DNA of 64,000 bases from Neocallimastix lanati (nom. inval.) (GCA_016946835.1 JACVTC010000084.1:171501-235500), one strand, 5' to 3'. Counted from the stretch's first letter, positions 37,648 through 48,618 are shown. Notes: a model not told the origin generated them from the letters alone. Numbers and translations: made by a program.

Positions 37648-38290
37648 TTTTATTTTTTAATATTTCTTTAATATAAATATGTATTAATAATTTTTTTTTA
37701 ACTTTTGATTTTTTAATTCCTAATTGTATTTTTAAATTTCCTGAGTATTTTATTTTATTTTTTTATTTTTGTTATTTTAATTGAAAGTGAATTCTTTTTT
37801 CTTAAATATTAAAAAATTTTTAAAAAATAAATTGATATAAAATGTTAAAACTTTAATTAAAAAAATATCATATATTATTTAAAGTTTATATGTTAATTAA
37901 TTATAAATAAGTTAGTATTATTGGTTAAGTTTATTACTTTTAAAATAGAATATTCTATTATTGTGTATGAGGTTAAATCTTTTTATAAAAAATTATATTA
38001 ATATTAAAATAGAATATTCTAATATTGAATGAGATATATTAAATCTTATTAAAAAAATAGAGTAAATTCTATTTTTCAATTAAAATAAATAATTTTTAGT
38101 CTGTTTAGTTTGATAAAATCCAATTCTATTTATCATTTTTTTTTTAGGGGAATTTTATGTTTTATTAAATTATTTATAATATAAAATGAAAATAAAAACT
38201 TTAATTATTAATAAATTGTTTTATTAGTTATTACATAAAAATAAATTAATAGGTATTAAATATTCAATTGATTATTAATTAATAATAAAA

Positions 38291-38470
38291 TACGAAAATT
38301 TTGGCCAAATGTTTTCTTCTCTATTGAATGTAATTTACAAGATCATGTATATAGTATTATTCCCGTTTTTATTTCCAAACAAGACACATTCACTAAGTTG
38401 GAAGATGATAAAAAGCACCGGTTCATAGTGAGAAGTGGTGATTAATGTTGTTTTTTGAGCGATATTTTTC
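38291..38470. repeat. Conserved 180-bp block, copy 2
   Basis: It lies about 650 bp upstream of the start codon of LRR gene 1 and is almost identical to 48619-48798. The plus strand is open for about 50 codons in one frame here (including SKQDTFTKLEDD), but the frame is interrupted in copy 1. Confidence 0.85.
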
Positions 38471-39847
38471 TATTTTTATAACTATTAATTTTTTTTCCTG
38501 TTGTTAATTTCTCAAGTAAAAATTAAAAATTTATTTGATATAATAAATATTATATAAACATACACATATATATTTATATATATATATTTTTTTTTTTGAA
38601 AAATTTTTTCCATATTTTTTTTAAATACTTTTTTTAATTAATATTATTGAATATAGTATATTCTTAGTCAGTTAGTTTCTCTTGATTCAAGGAAATGTTT
38701 AATGGATTATACACTCTCTATTTAATAGATATTTTATTTTATTACATTTATTCGATAAAATTATTTCAACTCATATCATGATACTATTATTACTTTAAAA
38801 AATTTTCACTTTATTTTTCATTGTATTACATTAATGTTATTTTTTTATTAATTTTATTTTTAATAATTATTTATTTTATAGATTATTTATTTTATACTAC
38901 TTATATATATGAATATTTCTTTTTCTTATTTTTAAAAATTTCAATATATTTATTAATGTATTTTTTTTCTTATTCATATAATTAATTATTATTAATATTT
39001 TTTAATAATTAATAATAAAAAAAGCATTGATAGTGTAATTTTCTTTCTAGTCAAAGAAAAAAAAAATTTAAATTTAAATATTTAATATTATATAATAATA
39101 ATTAGTAGTATTTTATTATAATGATTTTTTTTTATATAATTATATAGAGATAATAATGAAGAAATATTAGTAAAGAAAAAAAAATTTAATTTTTATGAAT
39201 TTTATTTATTTATTCTAAATATTGAAATATTTATGTATCTATTTATATATAAATATATACAATATTTTATGAAAAATAAAATTAAAATTAAAAAATATTT
39301 AAAATATTTATATAAAATAATAAATAATCAATATAATAAATAATCATAATAATTAAAGATTTTTATTTCATAAAAATATGTGATTATGTTGAAGATATTA
39401 AAAGAAAAATAAATGATTACAATGATCAAAAAAACTTATAAGAAAATATTGGTTCAAAGCGTTAAATAAATATATATTTTTTCTCTTTTAAAAAAATATT
39501 ATATAAATATATAATTAAATCATAAAGGATATCAAATAAAAAATATATATATATATATATAAAATTTTACTTTTAAATTCAAAGCAAATAAATATATACA
39601 TATATGTATGACCTAATAATATTTATTTCAAAAATTTGAATTATTATATCTAACTAAATATAAATTAATATAAATTATTCCAAGAATTATTATATCGAAC
39701 TAAATATAATAAATTATTCCAAAGTTTAACAATAATAATAACAACAAAAATAATAATTTAATTTTTTTGTTTTCATTTTTTTTATTATTTCTTTATTAAT
39801 CAATAAAATGGATAGGTTAAAATTTTAAAGAAATTTTATTTCTCAAT

Positions 39848-40013
39848 ATAAAATAAAATAAAATAAAATAAAATAAAATAAAATAAAACAAAGTAAAATA
39901 AATAGTAGAATATTGAACTTAAATATTAAGTATAGATTGAATAGAATAAAATGAAATTAAATGAAATAAAACAAAACAAAACAAAATAAAATAAAATAAA
40001 ATAAAAAAAATGA
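39848..40013. repeat. Satellite patch within unit 2
   Basis: AAAAT and AAAAC pentamers flank one degenerate spacer (AATAGTAGAATATTGAAC, then AAGTATAGATTGAATAGAAT). It is the counterpart of 50182-50334. Confidence 0.85.
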
Positions 40014-40238
40014 TAATCTAAATAAAAAATAAATATACATATTTATATTAAATAAATTATTCTCTAATTATATTTAATTTACAAAAATGTATGAATAATT
40101 TTAAAAAGATTTTATTATTTTAATAAAATATTAAATAAAATTAAAATTATAATAATTAAACAAAGTAAAAAGTTTTATCATAATTTTTAGAAAATTTTTA
40201 GAATATTTTATTTTTATTTTTATTTTTTTTTTTTTTGT

Positions 40239-40256
40239 GAAAGAAAATTTTCTTTC
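40239..40256. repeat. 18-bp perfect palindrome downstream of LRR gene 2
   Basis: GAAAGAAAATTTTCTTTC, in the same relative place as at 36179 and 50566. Confidence 0.8.
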
Positions 40257-40676
40257 ATGATTATACATTGTAATGTATATATTTATTATTGTATATTTAT
40301 GTTATTTTATATTAATTATTTTTTAATTTTTATTTATATATTTTTTAATTTTATTATTTGTTTTAGTTTCTATATATATTTTTTATCTATGTGTTTTTAT
40401 GATATATTATTTAATGAATTTATTATTTACATAATATTTTTAATTTTTATCATGATTTTTATTATATTTATTCATTATCCTTATAATGATATATATGTAT
40501 TTCAATACTTGTATAATATATTAAATATTTATAATGAATATATTATTAAATATATAATATTTCTTATAAGATAATTTATAAATTTAATTATGAAATAAAT
40601 GATTATTATATATAGGAGTAATAGCAATTAATTATATATATGAATTTATTAATTTATTAAAGATTATTTAATAGAA

Positions 40677-41750
40677 TTAAAATATTAAATAAAGAACTAA
40701 AAATGGTAAGTAGCTAATACTACGGATAAATAAGGTTTTGGCATCAGAAGTAGCATCAATTGAGCCATCATTAGCTGTAGTACCATTAGTAGCAGTTCCA
40801 TTAACAGCATTACCATTAGAAACACCATTTACTCCATTAACATTATTTTCACCATTGACAGCAACAGAACCATTATCACCATTACCATTCTTAAGACTAA
40901 CTTCCTTTCCATTAAATTTAGCTGACTTTAAATTTGGAAGACTGTTAATAAATCCTGGAACTTCTTTAACTCCTTCCATCGTTAAATCAAGAGAAGTAAG
41001 ATTCTTAAGATTCTTAAAGTTGTCAGTTTTGATATCTTCATCAAGTTCAATGGTTAATTTTTCAATATTAGAAGAAGTAATGGCATCGATTTCTTCTTGA
41101 CTTGGTACAAATGAAGAAATAGTTAATTCTTTTAAATTCTTTAAATTATTAACTAAGCCTTTTAACTTAATACCGGATTTTCCATTAGTTTCTAAAGTTA
41201 ACGATAAAACTTTAAGACCATTTAATGGACTGAAATTTAATGATTCATCAACCGAAACATAGGCAAGCTTTATCTTTTCAAGATTTGATAAAGTAGATAA
41301 ATCATTGATATTTTCTTGAGTAAGTTTACCATAATTATAATCTCCGGCATCGTAAGTTAATGATTTCAATGATTTTAAATCTTTTAAAACATTTGGAGCA
41401 ATTCCACCTCTGAAACTTTTAATATTTAATTCTTCTAAACTCTGTAAATTTGAAATTCCATTGTTAAGAATAGCACAATCAGTTTGTTCTTCATTGAAAT
41501 CAAACTTTTTAATGGTATTGTAAGATAATATCTTTTTAATATCTTCATTAGTTAAAAGATTGTCATCATTGCTTAATTTTAATTCAGTTACTTCACCATT
41601 ACTATTGTTGTTACAAGCAACTAAAGAAGAAGCCTTATTACCTGTTAAGTAATCTTTAATTTCTTTACAGTTATCTTTAGCTGGTGCAGCATAAGCACTT
41701 GAGCATAAGTAAGTAAGAAGTAAACTCTTAACAATAACTTTAAATTGCAT
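40677..41750 (-). CDS. Secreted LRR protein with GPI-type tail, copy 2 (357 aa)
   Basis: It has the same architecture as the copies at 36574 and 51004: a signal peptide, a Cys-containing cap (Gly instead of Ser in the LTGNKAS segment), about seven LRRs (LKVLSLTL here, LKVSSLTL in the others), an Asn/Gly/Thr stalk with NGT sequons and a hydrophobic C-terminal tail. It differs from copy 3 at only about four residues. Its upstream region is interrupted 404 bp before the ATG by a copia element in the same orientation, whose 3' LTR is the end nearest this gene. The element separates the gene from the 180-bp conserved block, so expression may be altered compared with copy 1. The frame is intact and has no intron. 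Confidence 0.9.
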   Translation of the reverse strand: MQFKVIVKSLLLTYLCSSAYAAPAKDNCKEIKDYLTGNKASSLVACNNNSNGEVTELKLSNDDNLLTNEDIKKILSYNTIKKFDFNEEQTDCAILNNGISNLQSLEELNIKSFRGGIAPNVLKDLKSLKSLTYDAGDYNYGKLTQENINDLSTLSNLEKIKLAYVSVDESLNFSPLNGLKVLSLTLETNGKSGIKLKGLVNNLKNLKELTISSFVPSQEEIDAITSSNIEKLTIELDEDIKTDNFKNLKNLTSLDLTMEGVKEVPGFINSLPNLKSAKFNGKEVSLKNGNGDNGSVAVNGENNVNGVNGVSNGNAVNGTATNGTTANDGSIDATSDAKTLFIRSISYLPFLVLYLIF

Positions 41751-42153
41751 TTTTATTTTTTAATATTTCTTTAATATAAATATGTATTAATAATTTTTTT
41801 TTAACTTTTGATTTTTTAATTCCTAATTGTATTTTTAAATTTCCTGAGTATTATATTTTATTTTTTTATTTTTGTTATTTTAATTGAAAGTGAATTCTTT
41901 TTTCTTAAATATTAAAAAATTTTTAAAAAATAAATTGATATAAAATGTTAAAACTTTAATTAAAAAAATATCATATATTATTTAAAGTTTATATGTTAAT
42001 TAATTATAAATAAGTTAGTATTATTGGTTAAGTTTATTACTTTTAAAATAGAATATTCTATTATTGTGTATGAGATATATTAAATCTTTTTATAAAAAAT
42101 TATATTAATATTAAAATAGAATATTCTAATATTGAATGAGATATATTAAATCT

Positions 42154-42303
42154 TGTTAAAATACTTAATACTATTTATTAAAATGATAAAGAAGATTTTT
42201 TTTGGTAATGTTATTATTATAATACATAAGTACATGATATTTATAATACATAAAACTTTATTTATTGTACAATGTAATTTAAACTTAATCTTACACTTTG
42301 ACA
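42154..42303 (-). repeat. 3' LTR of the copia element
   Basis: The plus strand reads TGTTAAAATACTT...CTTTGACA. It matches 48221-48369 with one substitution and one T-run length difference. Confidence 0.95.
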
Positions 42304-42312
42304 CTCCCCCTC
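42304..42312 (-). other. Polypurine tract of the copia element
   Basis: On the element strand it reads GAGGGGGAG directly before the 3' LTR. This is the expected plus-strand priming site, and it stands out in this AT-rich background. Confidence 0.85.
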
Positions 42313-42359
42313 AAATCTATTTTGAAGGTAGATTTGTACAATTAAAATATTTTAAATTA

Positions 42360-45300
42360 TTAATTAAATTTAAACAATATTTGATTCCTAAATTTTATCA
42401 TTAATGAATTGTTCAAGTATTTAGTAAGACCATCAGCAATATTTAACTTTGAATTTATATATCTCAGTTTAATTTTATTTTCTTTTATTAATTCTCTTAC
42501 GTAATGATAGCGAATATCGATGTGTTTGGTTTTCTGGTTTGTTAATTCATTTGTTGCAATGAATATTGCAGCTTTATTGTCTACATTAATTTCAATCGTT
42601 TTAGTATTGATATTCAGTTCCCTTAAAAGATTTAAATACCATATACATTGTTTTGAGCATTCGCTCAAACTGTAATATTCTGCTTCTGCTGTAGACGTTG
42701 AGACACAGTGTTGTAACTTTGAGCACCAACTGATAGGAGTGTCACCAATAGTTATGATATACCCAGTCGTAGATTTTCTAGTGTCTTTGTCCCCTGCATA
42801 GTCTGCATCTGAATATGCTTTAATATTTGAGTTTGAATTAAATTTTAATCCATAGTTTATTGTACATTTTAAGTAGCCCATAATTTTTAAAATATTTTTC
42901 CAGTCTTCTAAATTAGGATCTTTGGTTTTTCTTGCTGCTTTGCTTACGGCATAAATGATATCCGGTCTTGTACTTATACTTAAGTACAGTAAGTTGCCCA
43001 CAGCGCTTCTATATTTAGTTTTGTCTATACTTATGTTTCTTAGTTTTTCATCATTAATGGGTTTAATATTATTCGTGGGATATATATTTTCATCTTTGAA
43101 TTTTATTAAAAGATCATTTATATACCTCTTTTGGTGGAGAATATATCCGTTATTATATCTTTCAAATTTGATACCTATGATAAATTTTGCATCTCCTAAT
43201 TCCTTAATCTCGAAATATTTTTTTATTAAAGATGTTGTTTGGTTAATTTCTGATTCATTTCCTGTAAGAAGTATATCATCGACATATACTGCAAGAATAC
43301 ATGTTATGTTTCCGTGTTTATTTTCCTTCTTGTAAAGACATGGGTCACATTTCAATCTTTTAAAATTGATCTTCAATAGTATATTGTTAAGTTGGTCATT
43401 CCACGCTTTCCCGGATTGTTTTAATCCATAGAGTGCCTTGTTGAGTTTCCAAAAGGTGTTTTTATTAGATTCATAACCTTCGGGAGATTTCATATATATA
43501 TCCTCTGTTAAGTTGGCATTTAGATATGCAGAATTAACATCAATTTGTTTGATTTTAAAATTCTTTTGTGTTGCAAGGGCTGTGATAATACGTAAGGAAT
43601 CTTGCTTAAGGGTGGGTGAAAATGTCTCAAAGTAATCAATACCTTCTTGTTGAGTAAATCCTCGAGCGACGAGTCTTGCTTTTCTTTTAATTATGTTTCC
43701 GTCGGCATCTCTTTTAAGTTTGAAAACCCACCTGGATGAAATAATGTTGGCATGTTTAGGAACGTATTTAATTGGTGTAAAAACTTTTAATTTGACCATA
43801 TTTTGGAGTTCATCATTGACTGCTTTGAACCATTCTTCTTTATCTTTTAGATTGTAAATATCTTGGTAGTTGGTTGGTTCTCTTATTGAAGGATAATTTT
43901 GATTCTTTTCTGATATTTTCATTTTCTTTACTCGTGTATTGCTAAAATTTTTATATATGTGAGTTGGAGAATCATTGTATGGTCTTTTTGTTGAACTATA
44001 ATTTATTGATGTTTCTTTGTTGTTATTTGTGATATTTGTTTTATTTGTTGTTGGGTTTAAGTTATTTAATATTGAAGGTATGTGATACTTTGTATGCTGA
44101 CTATTATTATGATCTGATATTGTATGGTTATGTTCATTAGTAAAAGTAATTGTCGTAGGGTAATTTTCGTAGTTTGTATTACTATCTGGTATTTCTGAAA
44201 TAACATTGTTAAAGTAGAAATTGGCTGGACTGTTTTCAAAAAATTCCACTGTTCTACATTTAATTACCTTGTTGTTTTTTAAATCAAAAATCTTGTAGGA
44301 ATATGGATCTAAACAGTATCCAATAAAAATGCCAGAGGATCCTTTGTTGTCGAATTTGTGTCTTAATTGTTTTGGTAAGAAGAAAATCACTTTGGATCCA
44401 AAAACTTTTATGTTATTGTAATTTACCTTTGTCTTGAATAATACTTCGTAAGGGACCTTATAATTTGTTGACTGATGAGGGATCCTGTTATAAAGGTAGC
44501 TAGCAGTAGACAGAGCGTCTTCCCAAAACCTTCTGCTCAGTTTGGCATCTTCTAGAAGTGAGGTGGCGGTACTAATCAGAACACCATTCAGTCTTTCGGC
44601 CCTACCATTTTGTTGCGGGTTGTAGGGTACAGTTGTTTGATGAATTATTCCATTGTCTTTACAAAAACTTTGAAAGCTGTTTGAGAGAAATTCGGTACCA
44701 TTGTCAGATCTTATGACTTTAATTGTTTTATTGAATTGGTTTTTAATGATTTTAGTCCAGTAACGGAATGATTCGAAAGTGTCTGATTTATTTTTTAAGA
44801 AAAATGTCCAATTATATCTACTATTATCATCCAGGATAGTTAACACATATTTATTTCCATATAGAGATTCTGTAATTGGACCTATGAGATCGAGATGAAT
44901 GAGGTCAAAGGTATCTTTAGCTTTGTTAGTAGAGGGGTAATATGGTTTATTTCTTAATTTAGATTTTGTACATATTCTACATTTTTCGTAATAGTTTAAT
45001 TTTGGTAATGTACTTAAGATTCTGTCTATGTTGAAATGACCGAATCTACGATGCCACAAGTATATATCTTCATCAAGATGTTGGATGTTATTTATCATAA
45101 ATTTTTGGTTTTGTTGTTTTGTTGTTGTTGGATTATTGGATAACCATAATTGAAAAGTATTATTATTTTCATTACTGTATATTGTGGAAATTCTTTTTCC
45201 CTTTGGTGAATAAATTAAAGTTTGTGGTTTTCCATTGTTAATGTTGAATACAAATTTATACTTTTGCTCGATGAGTTTTGAAATTGAAATTATGTTTCTT

Positions 45301-46736
45301 TTGAAATTTTGAATGTAAAGTACGTCTTTCAAGATAACTTTATTATTATTAATATATCCTTCAATGTTACCAATGTAATTTGATAATTCTTTATTTCCAT
45401 TTGCAAAGGTTATTTCTTCATGGTGTTGTTTGATGTCCTTAAGAAGATCCTTTTGGTAAGTAATGTGAATCGAGGCTCCAGAGTCAATTATCCAATTTGA
45501 GATGTTATTGTTAAAGTTGTTTAAAGTAGTAGATGAATTTGTTTTAATGGACACGTCTAAATAGTTTACCATATTTTCGATGTCTGAGTTAAAATCTTTG
45601 GTGAATGCGTTTTCATATATATTTTTATGTTCTATATCTTTTGAGACAAACGAAATTTGGTTATTGTTTTTATAAATAGGTTTAGTGGTTGGTCTAAATT
45701 TGTTGAAGTGTTTTTTGTACTTGTTGAATCTTTTAATATTGTTTGGATTCTTCCATCCATAGGATTTATTTTTAAGGTATTTGCATTCATATGAGTAGTG
45801 TCCGTATTTTTTGCAATAAAAACATCTTCCATTTTTTATCCTTCTGATGGGTTTATTTCCTTTATTGTATATGCGTTTCCTTCTTGTATTCATAGTTGAT
45901 AATATTTCCTTATTAGTTGTGGACTTTGCTTCTTTTTTTGATGAGTATATAATGTCCGGAATTACTTTGGTAGTAAATTTTGAACATTCGTTCCAGTTAT
46001 CCCTGAATTGGAACACATTGATCCATCGTAAGTTCTCAGGTAACGAACGGTTTAAGATTCCCACTTTCTCTTCATCTGGTATGTGGAATTCAAGGTAATC
46101 GAGTTCATCAAAGATATTTTCTAAATAAGAAATGAAAATATTAATATCAACATTGGGGTCGTATTTTATTTTTTCTAATTTCTCTTTCAAATCAGACTTT
46201 AACTGTTCTTTTCCTCGAGTAAAGGAGTTCTCTAAAATAGTCCAGACCTCAAAAGCAGTTTTGCCATGGTTCTCTACTATTTTTCTTGTATCAGAAGCAA
46301 GCGAATTTAGAATGATCCATTTTGTGATGTTATCATTTTTAATGTCGACAGAATTGGTGGACTTGGGATATACCACCGATTTGTCAATTTTGTCTACTAT
46401 ATAATTTTGGGTATTATCTTTAATTTTGTTTTTCTTAAATTTTTGGATCTTTTTTGATGATACATAATCAACTAAATTGTTGATATCTAGAAGATACAGC
46501 ATATTTATTCTCCAACTCATATAGTTGGATGTATTTAGGGACATGGGGTGATTGAAACATTCCAAGTAGTTAAAAGATGTCCCATTGATTTTTGGCTGCA
46601 AATTAATCTGTTGATTTTCTGTGTAATTCTGACTAAGATTTGAAGGCTGTGGAGAGGTAGGAGTATTATGGATATTTCCTTGGGAGGTTATTGGACTATT
46701 TTCTTGAGTAGAGGTACTATTTCTTCTTCTTGGCAT
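42360..46736 (-). CDS. Copia gag-pol polyprotein, 1458 aa
   Basis: One uninterrupted frame encodes all copia functions. It has a Ser/Thr/Gln-rich N-terminus, a UBN2-type gag (about 60-280), a CCHC zinc knuckle (CFYCKKYGHYSYEC, about 305-318), an aspartic protease with DSGAS (about 418), an integrase HHCC finger and DDE core (about 560-760, including PYNPQQNGRAERLNG), a reverse transcriptase with YVDD (about 1190) and a C-terminal RNase H. Gag and Pol are in a single frame, as in Drosophila copia and most copia elements, so no frameshift is needed for Pol. All recognised catalytic motifs are present. It is oriented like LRR gene 2. Confidence 0.95.
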   Translation of the reverse strand: MPRRRNSTSTQENSPITSQGNIHNTPTSPQPSNLSQNYTENQQINLQPKINGTSFNYLECFNHPMSLNTSNYMSWRINMLYLLDINNLVDYVSSKKIQKFKKNKIKDNTQNYIVDKIDKSVVYPKSTNSVDIKNDNITKWIILNSLASDTRKIVENHGKTAFEVWTILENSFTRGKEQLKSDLKEKLEKIKYDPNVDINIFISYLENIFDELDYLEFHIPDEEKVGILNRSLPENLRWINVFQFRDNWNECSKFTTKVIPDIIYSSKKEAKSTTNKEILSTMNTRRKRIYNKGNKPIRRIKNGRCFYCKKYGHYSYECKYLKNKSYGWKNPNNIKRFNKYKKHFNKFRPTTKPIYKNNNQISFVSKDIEHKNIYENAFTKDFNSDIENMVNYLDVSIKTNSSTTLNNFNNNISNWIIDSGASIHITYQKDLLKDIKQHHEEITFANGNKELSNYIGNIEGYINNNKVILKDVLYIQNFKRNIISISKLIEQKYKFVFNINNGKPQTLIYSPKGKRISTIYSNENNNTFQLWLSNNPTTTKQQNQKFMINNIQHLDEDIYLWHRRFGHFNIDRILSTLPKLNYYEKCRICTKSKLRNKPYYPSTNKAKDTFDLIHLDLIGPITESLYGNKYVLTILDDNSRYNWTFFLKNKSDTFESFRYWTKIIKNQFNKTIKVIRSDNGTEFLSNSFQSFCKDNGIIHQTTVPYNPQQNGRAERLNGVLISTATSLLEDAKLSRRFWEDALSTASYLYNRIPHQSTNYKVPYEVLFKTKVNYNNIKVFGSKVIFFLPKQLRHKFDNKGSSGIFIGYCLDPYSYKIFDLKNNKVIKCRTVEFFENSPANFYFNNVISEIPDSNTNYENYPTTITFTNEHNHTISDHNNSQHTKYHIPSILNNLNPTTNKTNITNNNKETSINYSSTKRPYNDSPTHIYKNFSNTRVKKMKISEKNQNYPSIREPTNYQDIYNLKDKEEWFKAVNDELQNMVKLKVFTPIKYVPKHANIISSRWVFKLKRDADGNIIKRKARLVARGFTQQEGIDYFETFSPTLKQDSLRIITALATQKNFKIKQIDVNSAYLNANLTEDIYMKSPEGYESNKNTFWKLNKALYGLKQSGKAWNDQLNNILLKINFKRLKCDPCLYKKENKHGNITCILAVYVDDILLTGNESEINQTTSLIKKYFEIKELGDAKFIIGIKFERYNNGYILHQKRYINDLLIKFKDENIYPTNNIKPINDEKLRNISIDKTKYRSAVGNLLYLSISTRPDIIYAVSKAARKTKDPNLEDWKNILKIMGYLKCTINYGLKFNSNSNIKAYSDADYAGDKDTRKSTTGYIITIGDTPISWCSKLQHCVSTSTAEAEYYSLSECSKQCIWYLNLLRELNINTKTIEINVDNKAAIFIATNELTNQKTKHIDIRYHYVRELIKENKIKLRYINSKLNIADGLTKYLNNSLMIKFRNQILFKFN

Positions 46737-47600
46737 TTTTGTTTTTTTTTTTATTTATCTAATTATAATAAATAAATAATAAGTAAATTAATTTAATTTT
46801 AAAATGATTTAATATTTATAAATTTATGATATTTTTTTATATCGAATAGAAAAATGAATTTGAGCGAATAAAAAAATATTTATTTATAGCGAGAAAATTG
46901 AAAATTATAAATTATAAAAATAAATTTTCCTATATAGTTATTAGGAAAATTGAAAATTATAACAATAAATTTTCCTATATTGTTATTAATGAATTGTAAT
47001 AATATAATAATTTCCTATTTTTTTTTAAAAAATTGTAAATTTTAAGTAATAATATTTTTGAACATAGATTTATTTTTTATTTTTAGGTTGTTTAAATTAT
47101 TTTTATATTTAATTTTAGTAAGTTGCAAAAAAAAAATGTTTATAATTTAATTTATTTTGATTTTGATGTAAATTTAAATTTATTTTAGTGTAAAGTAATT
47201 TTATATTATTTATAGTTTTAAAATTTTTATGGTTATTTGTAAAATTGATGAATCCCCAAAAAATTTTATCTATAATCTAACCATTTTAACAGTTTATTCG
47301 TAAGAGTCAATCATTAATTATTAATGGTGTTTTTATAATGTTGATTATAAGTTATGATTTATATTATTCAGTAAATATAGATATCCCCTTTTTTATTATT
47401 GTATTATTTATTATATGTTTCAGGTTGAAATACACCATTTTATTTTCTTGGTGTATTGTTTTATATTATATACCTGACTTTCATTATTACTTTTTCATAA
47501 ATATTTTTATTATTTGTTTCTTTAAATAATACATTTTTAATTTCTTCATTTATAAACACATATTTATTCATTTTTTTTATATGTATCTTGTATCTAGTTT

Positions 47601-47740
47601 CAGCTTTATATTTAGCTGACTTTAGTGTTTTATATTTTCAGCTTTATATTTAGCTGACTTTAGTGTTTTATATTTTCAGCTTTATATTTAGCTGACTTTA
47701 GTGTTTTATATTTTTAGCTTTATATTTAACTGATTATCAG
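47601..47740. repeat. 38-bp tandem repeat in the copia leader
   Basis: CAGCTTTATATTTAGCTGAC, then TTTAGTGTTTTATATTTT, repeats exactly 38 bp apart at 47601, 47639 and 47677, with a partial fourth copy. Each unit holds a short inverted pair (CAGCT and AGCTG). It lies between the primer site and gag. Confidence 0.9.
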
Positions 47741-48205
47741 TATTTGTTTATGACACATTTTTAATAATATTCATGCTTTGATTTTTATAGATTATTACTT
47801 ATTACAATAAATATGGGGAAAATCTATATTTACTGCTAATGATACTTTTATAAAAATTGTGTATATGTGTGAAAGAGGTAATAATTAAATATATATGTGA
47901 ATAGTTTAATATATATCTCAAATAGAAAATATTTATATTATTTAATATTAATTAGATAAATTAATAAATTAGTATATTTAAACATTATTAAATTTAATAA
48001 ATTTAGTAGTTATTAAATGATAAATAAAATACTTAACTTTGTATTATTAGTATAGGTGTATATATATTTATTAAATATGTGTTGGACATTTTTCTTGTTA
48101 TTGAGTATGATTAGCATAAATATATCAAATGTTTTATTTAGTTAGAATAAAATTATATTATTAAGTAATTAATATTTATAATGGTTTACTTAACTTCTTG
48201 AGTCG

Positions 48206-48220
48206 ATGAGACTCTTAATC
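48206..48220 (-). other. Primer-binding site, tRNA-Lys(CUU) anticodon-arm type
   Basis: The plus strand reads ATGAGACTCTTAATC directly next to the 5' LTR. It equals the anticodon stem-loop of eukaryotic tRNA-Lys(CUU) and stops just after the loop. The match to an internal tRNA segment implies priming by a cut tRNA. Confidence 0.8.
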
Positions 48221-48369
48221 TGTTAAAATACTTAATACTATTTATTAAAATGATAAAGAAGATTTTTTTGGTAATGTTATTATTATAATACATAAGTACA
48301 TGATATTTATAATACATAAAACTTTATCTATTGTACAATGTAATTTAAACTTAATCTTACACTTTGACA
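48221..48369 (-). repeat. 5' LTR of the copia element
   Basis: This is the partner of 42154-42303, starting TGTTAAAA and ending TTTGACA on the plus strand. It is followed by the target duplication AATCT. Confidence 0.95.
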
Positions 48370-48618
48370 AATCTTATTAAAAAAATAGAGTAAATTCTAT
48401 TTTTCAATTAAAATAAATAATTTTTAGTCTGTTTAGTTTGATAAAATCCAATTCTATTTATCATTTTTTTTTTAGGGGAATTTTATGTTTTATTAATTTA
48501 TTTATAATATAAAATGAAAATAAAAACTTTAATTATTAATAAATTGTTTTATTAGTTATTACATAAAAATAAATTAATAGGTATTAAATATTCAATTGAT
48601 TATTAATTAATAATAAAA

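Larger units (their letters stand above)
37648..40676. other. Spacer between LRR genes 1 and 2
   Basis: No gene is seen. It includes the gene 1 promoter region, the uninterrupted target site of the copia insertion (38042-38046), the conserved 180-bp block, a satellite patch (39848-40013) and the conserved palindrome at 40239. From 38042 on it is nearly identical to the spacer at 48370-51003. Confidence 0.6.
38042..41750. repeat. Segmental duplication, copy 1 (3.7 kb)
   Basis: This stretch, from the copia target site through LRR gene 2, matches 48370-52077 almost base for base over about 3708 bp, with only scattered substitutions and homopolymer length changes. Identity extends through non-coding DNA, so the duplication is recent and not kept by selection on the gene alone. 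Confidence 0.92.
42154..48369 (-). mobile_element. Ty1/copia LTR retrotransposon, looks whole
   Basis: The 6216-bp element has LTRs of 150 and 149 bp (TG...CA), flanked by the 5-bp target duplication AATCT (42149-42153 and 48370-48374). It has a polypurine tract next to the 3' LTR, a primer site next to the 5' LTR and one long gag-pol frame. It looks whole. The LTRs differ by one substitution and one change in a T run, so the insertion is recent. The target without the element is present at 38042-38046 in the neighbouring unit, which shows that insertion followed the tandem duplication. Unusually, about 1.5 kb of non-coding leader separates the primer site from the gag start. Confidence 0.95.

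Noticed and set aside
40257-40574. 105-codon plus-strand frame, identical at 50584-50901
   Set aside because: It is low-complexity Ile/Tyr/Phe sequence in the shared spacer. It is identical only because the region is duplicated, and it is not open in unit 1.
47338-47529. 63-codon plus-strand frame in the copia leader
   Set aside because: Hydrophobic low-complexity frame on the strand opposite to the element; no motif.
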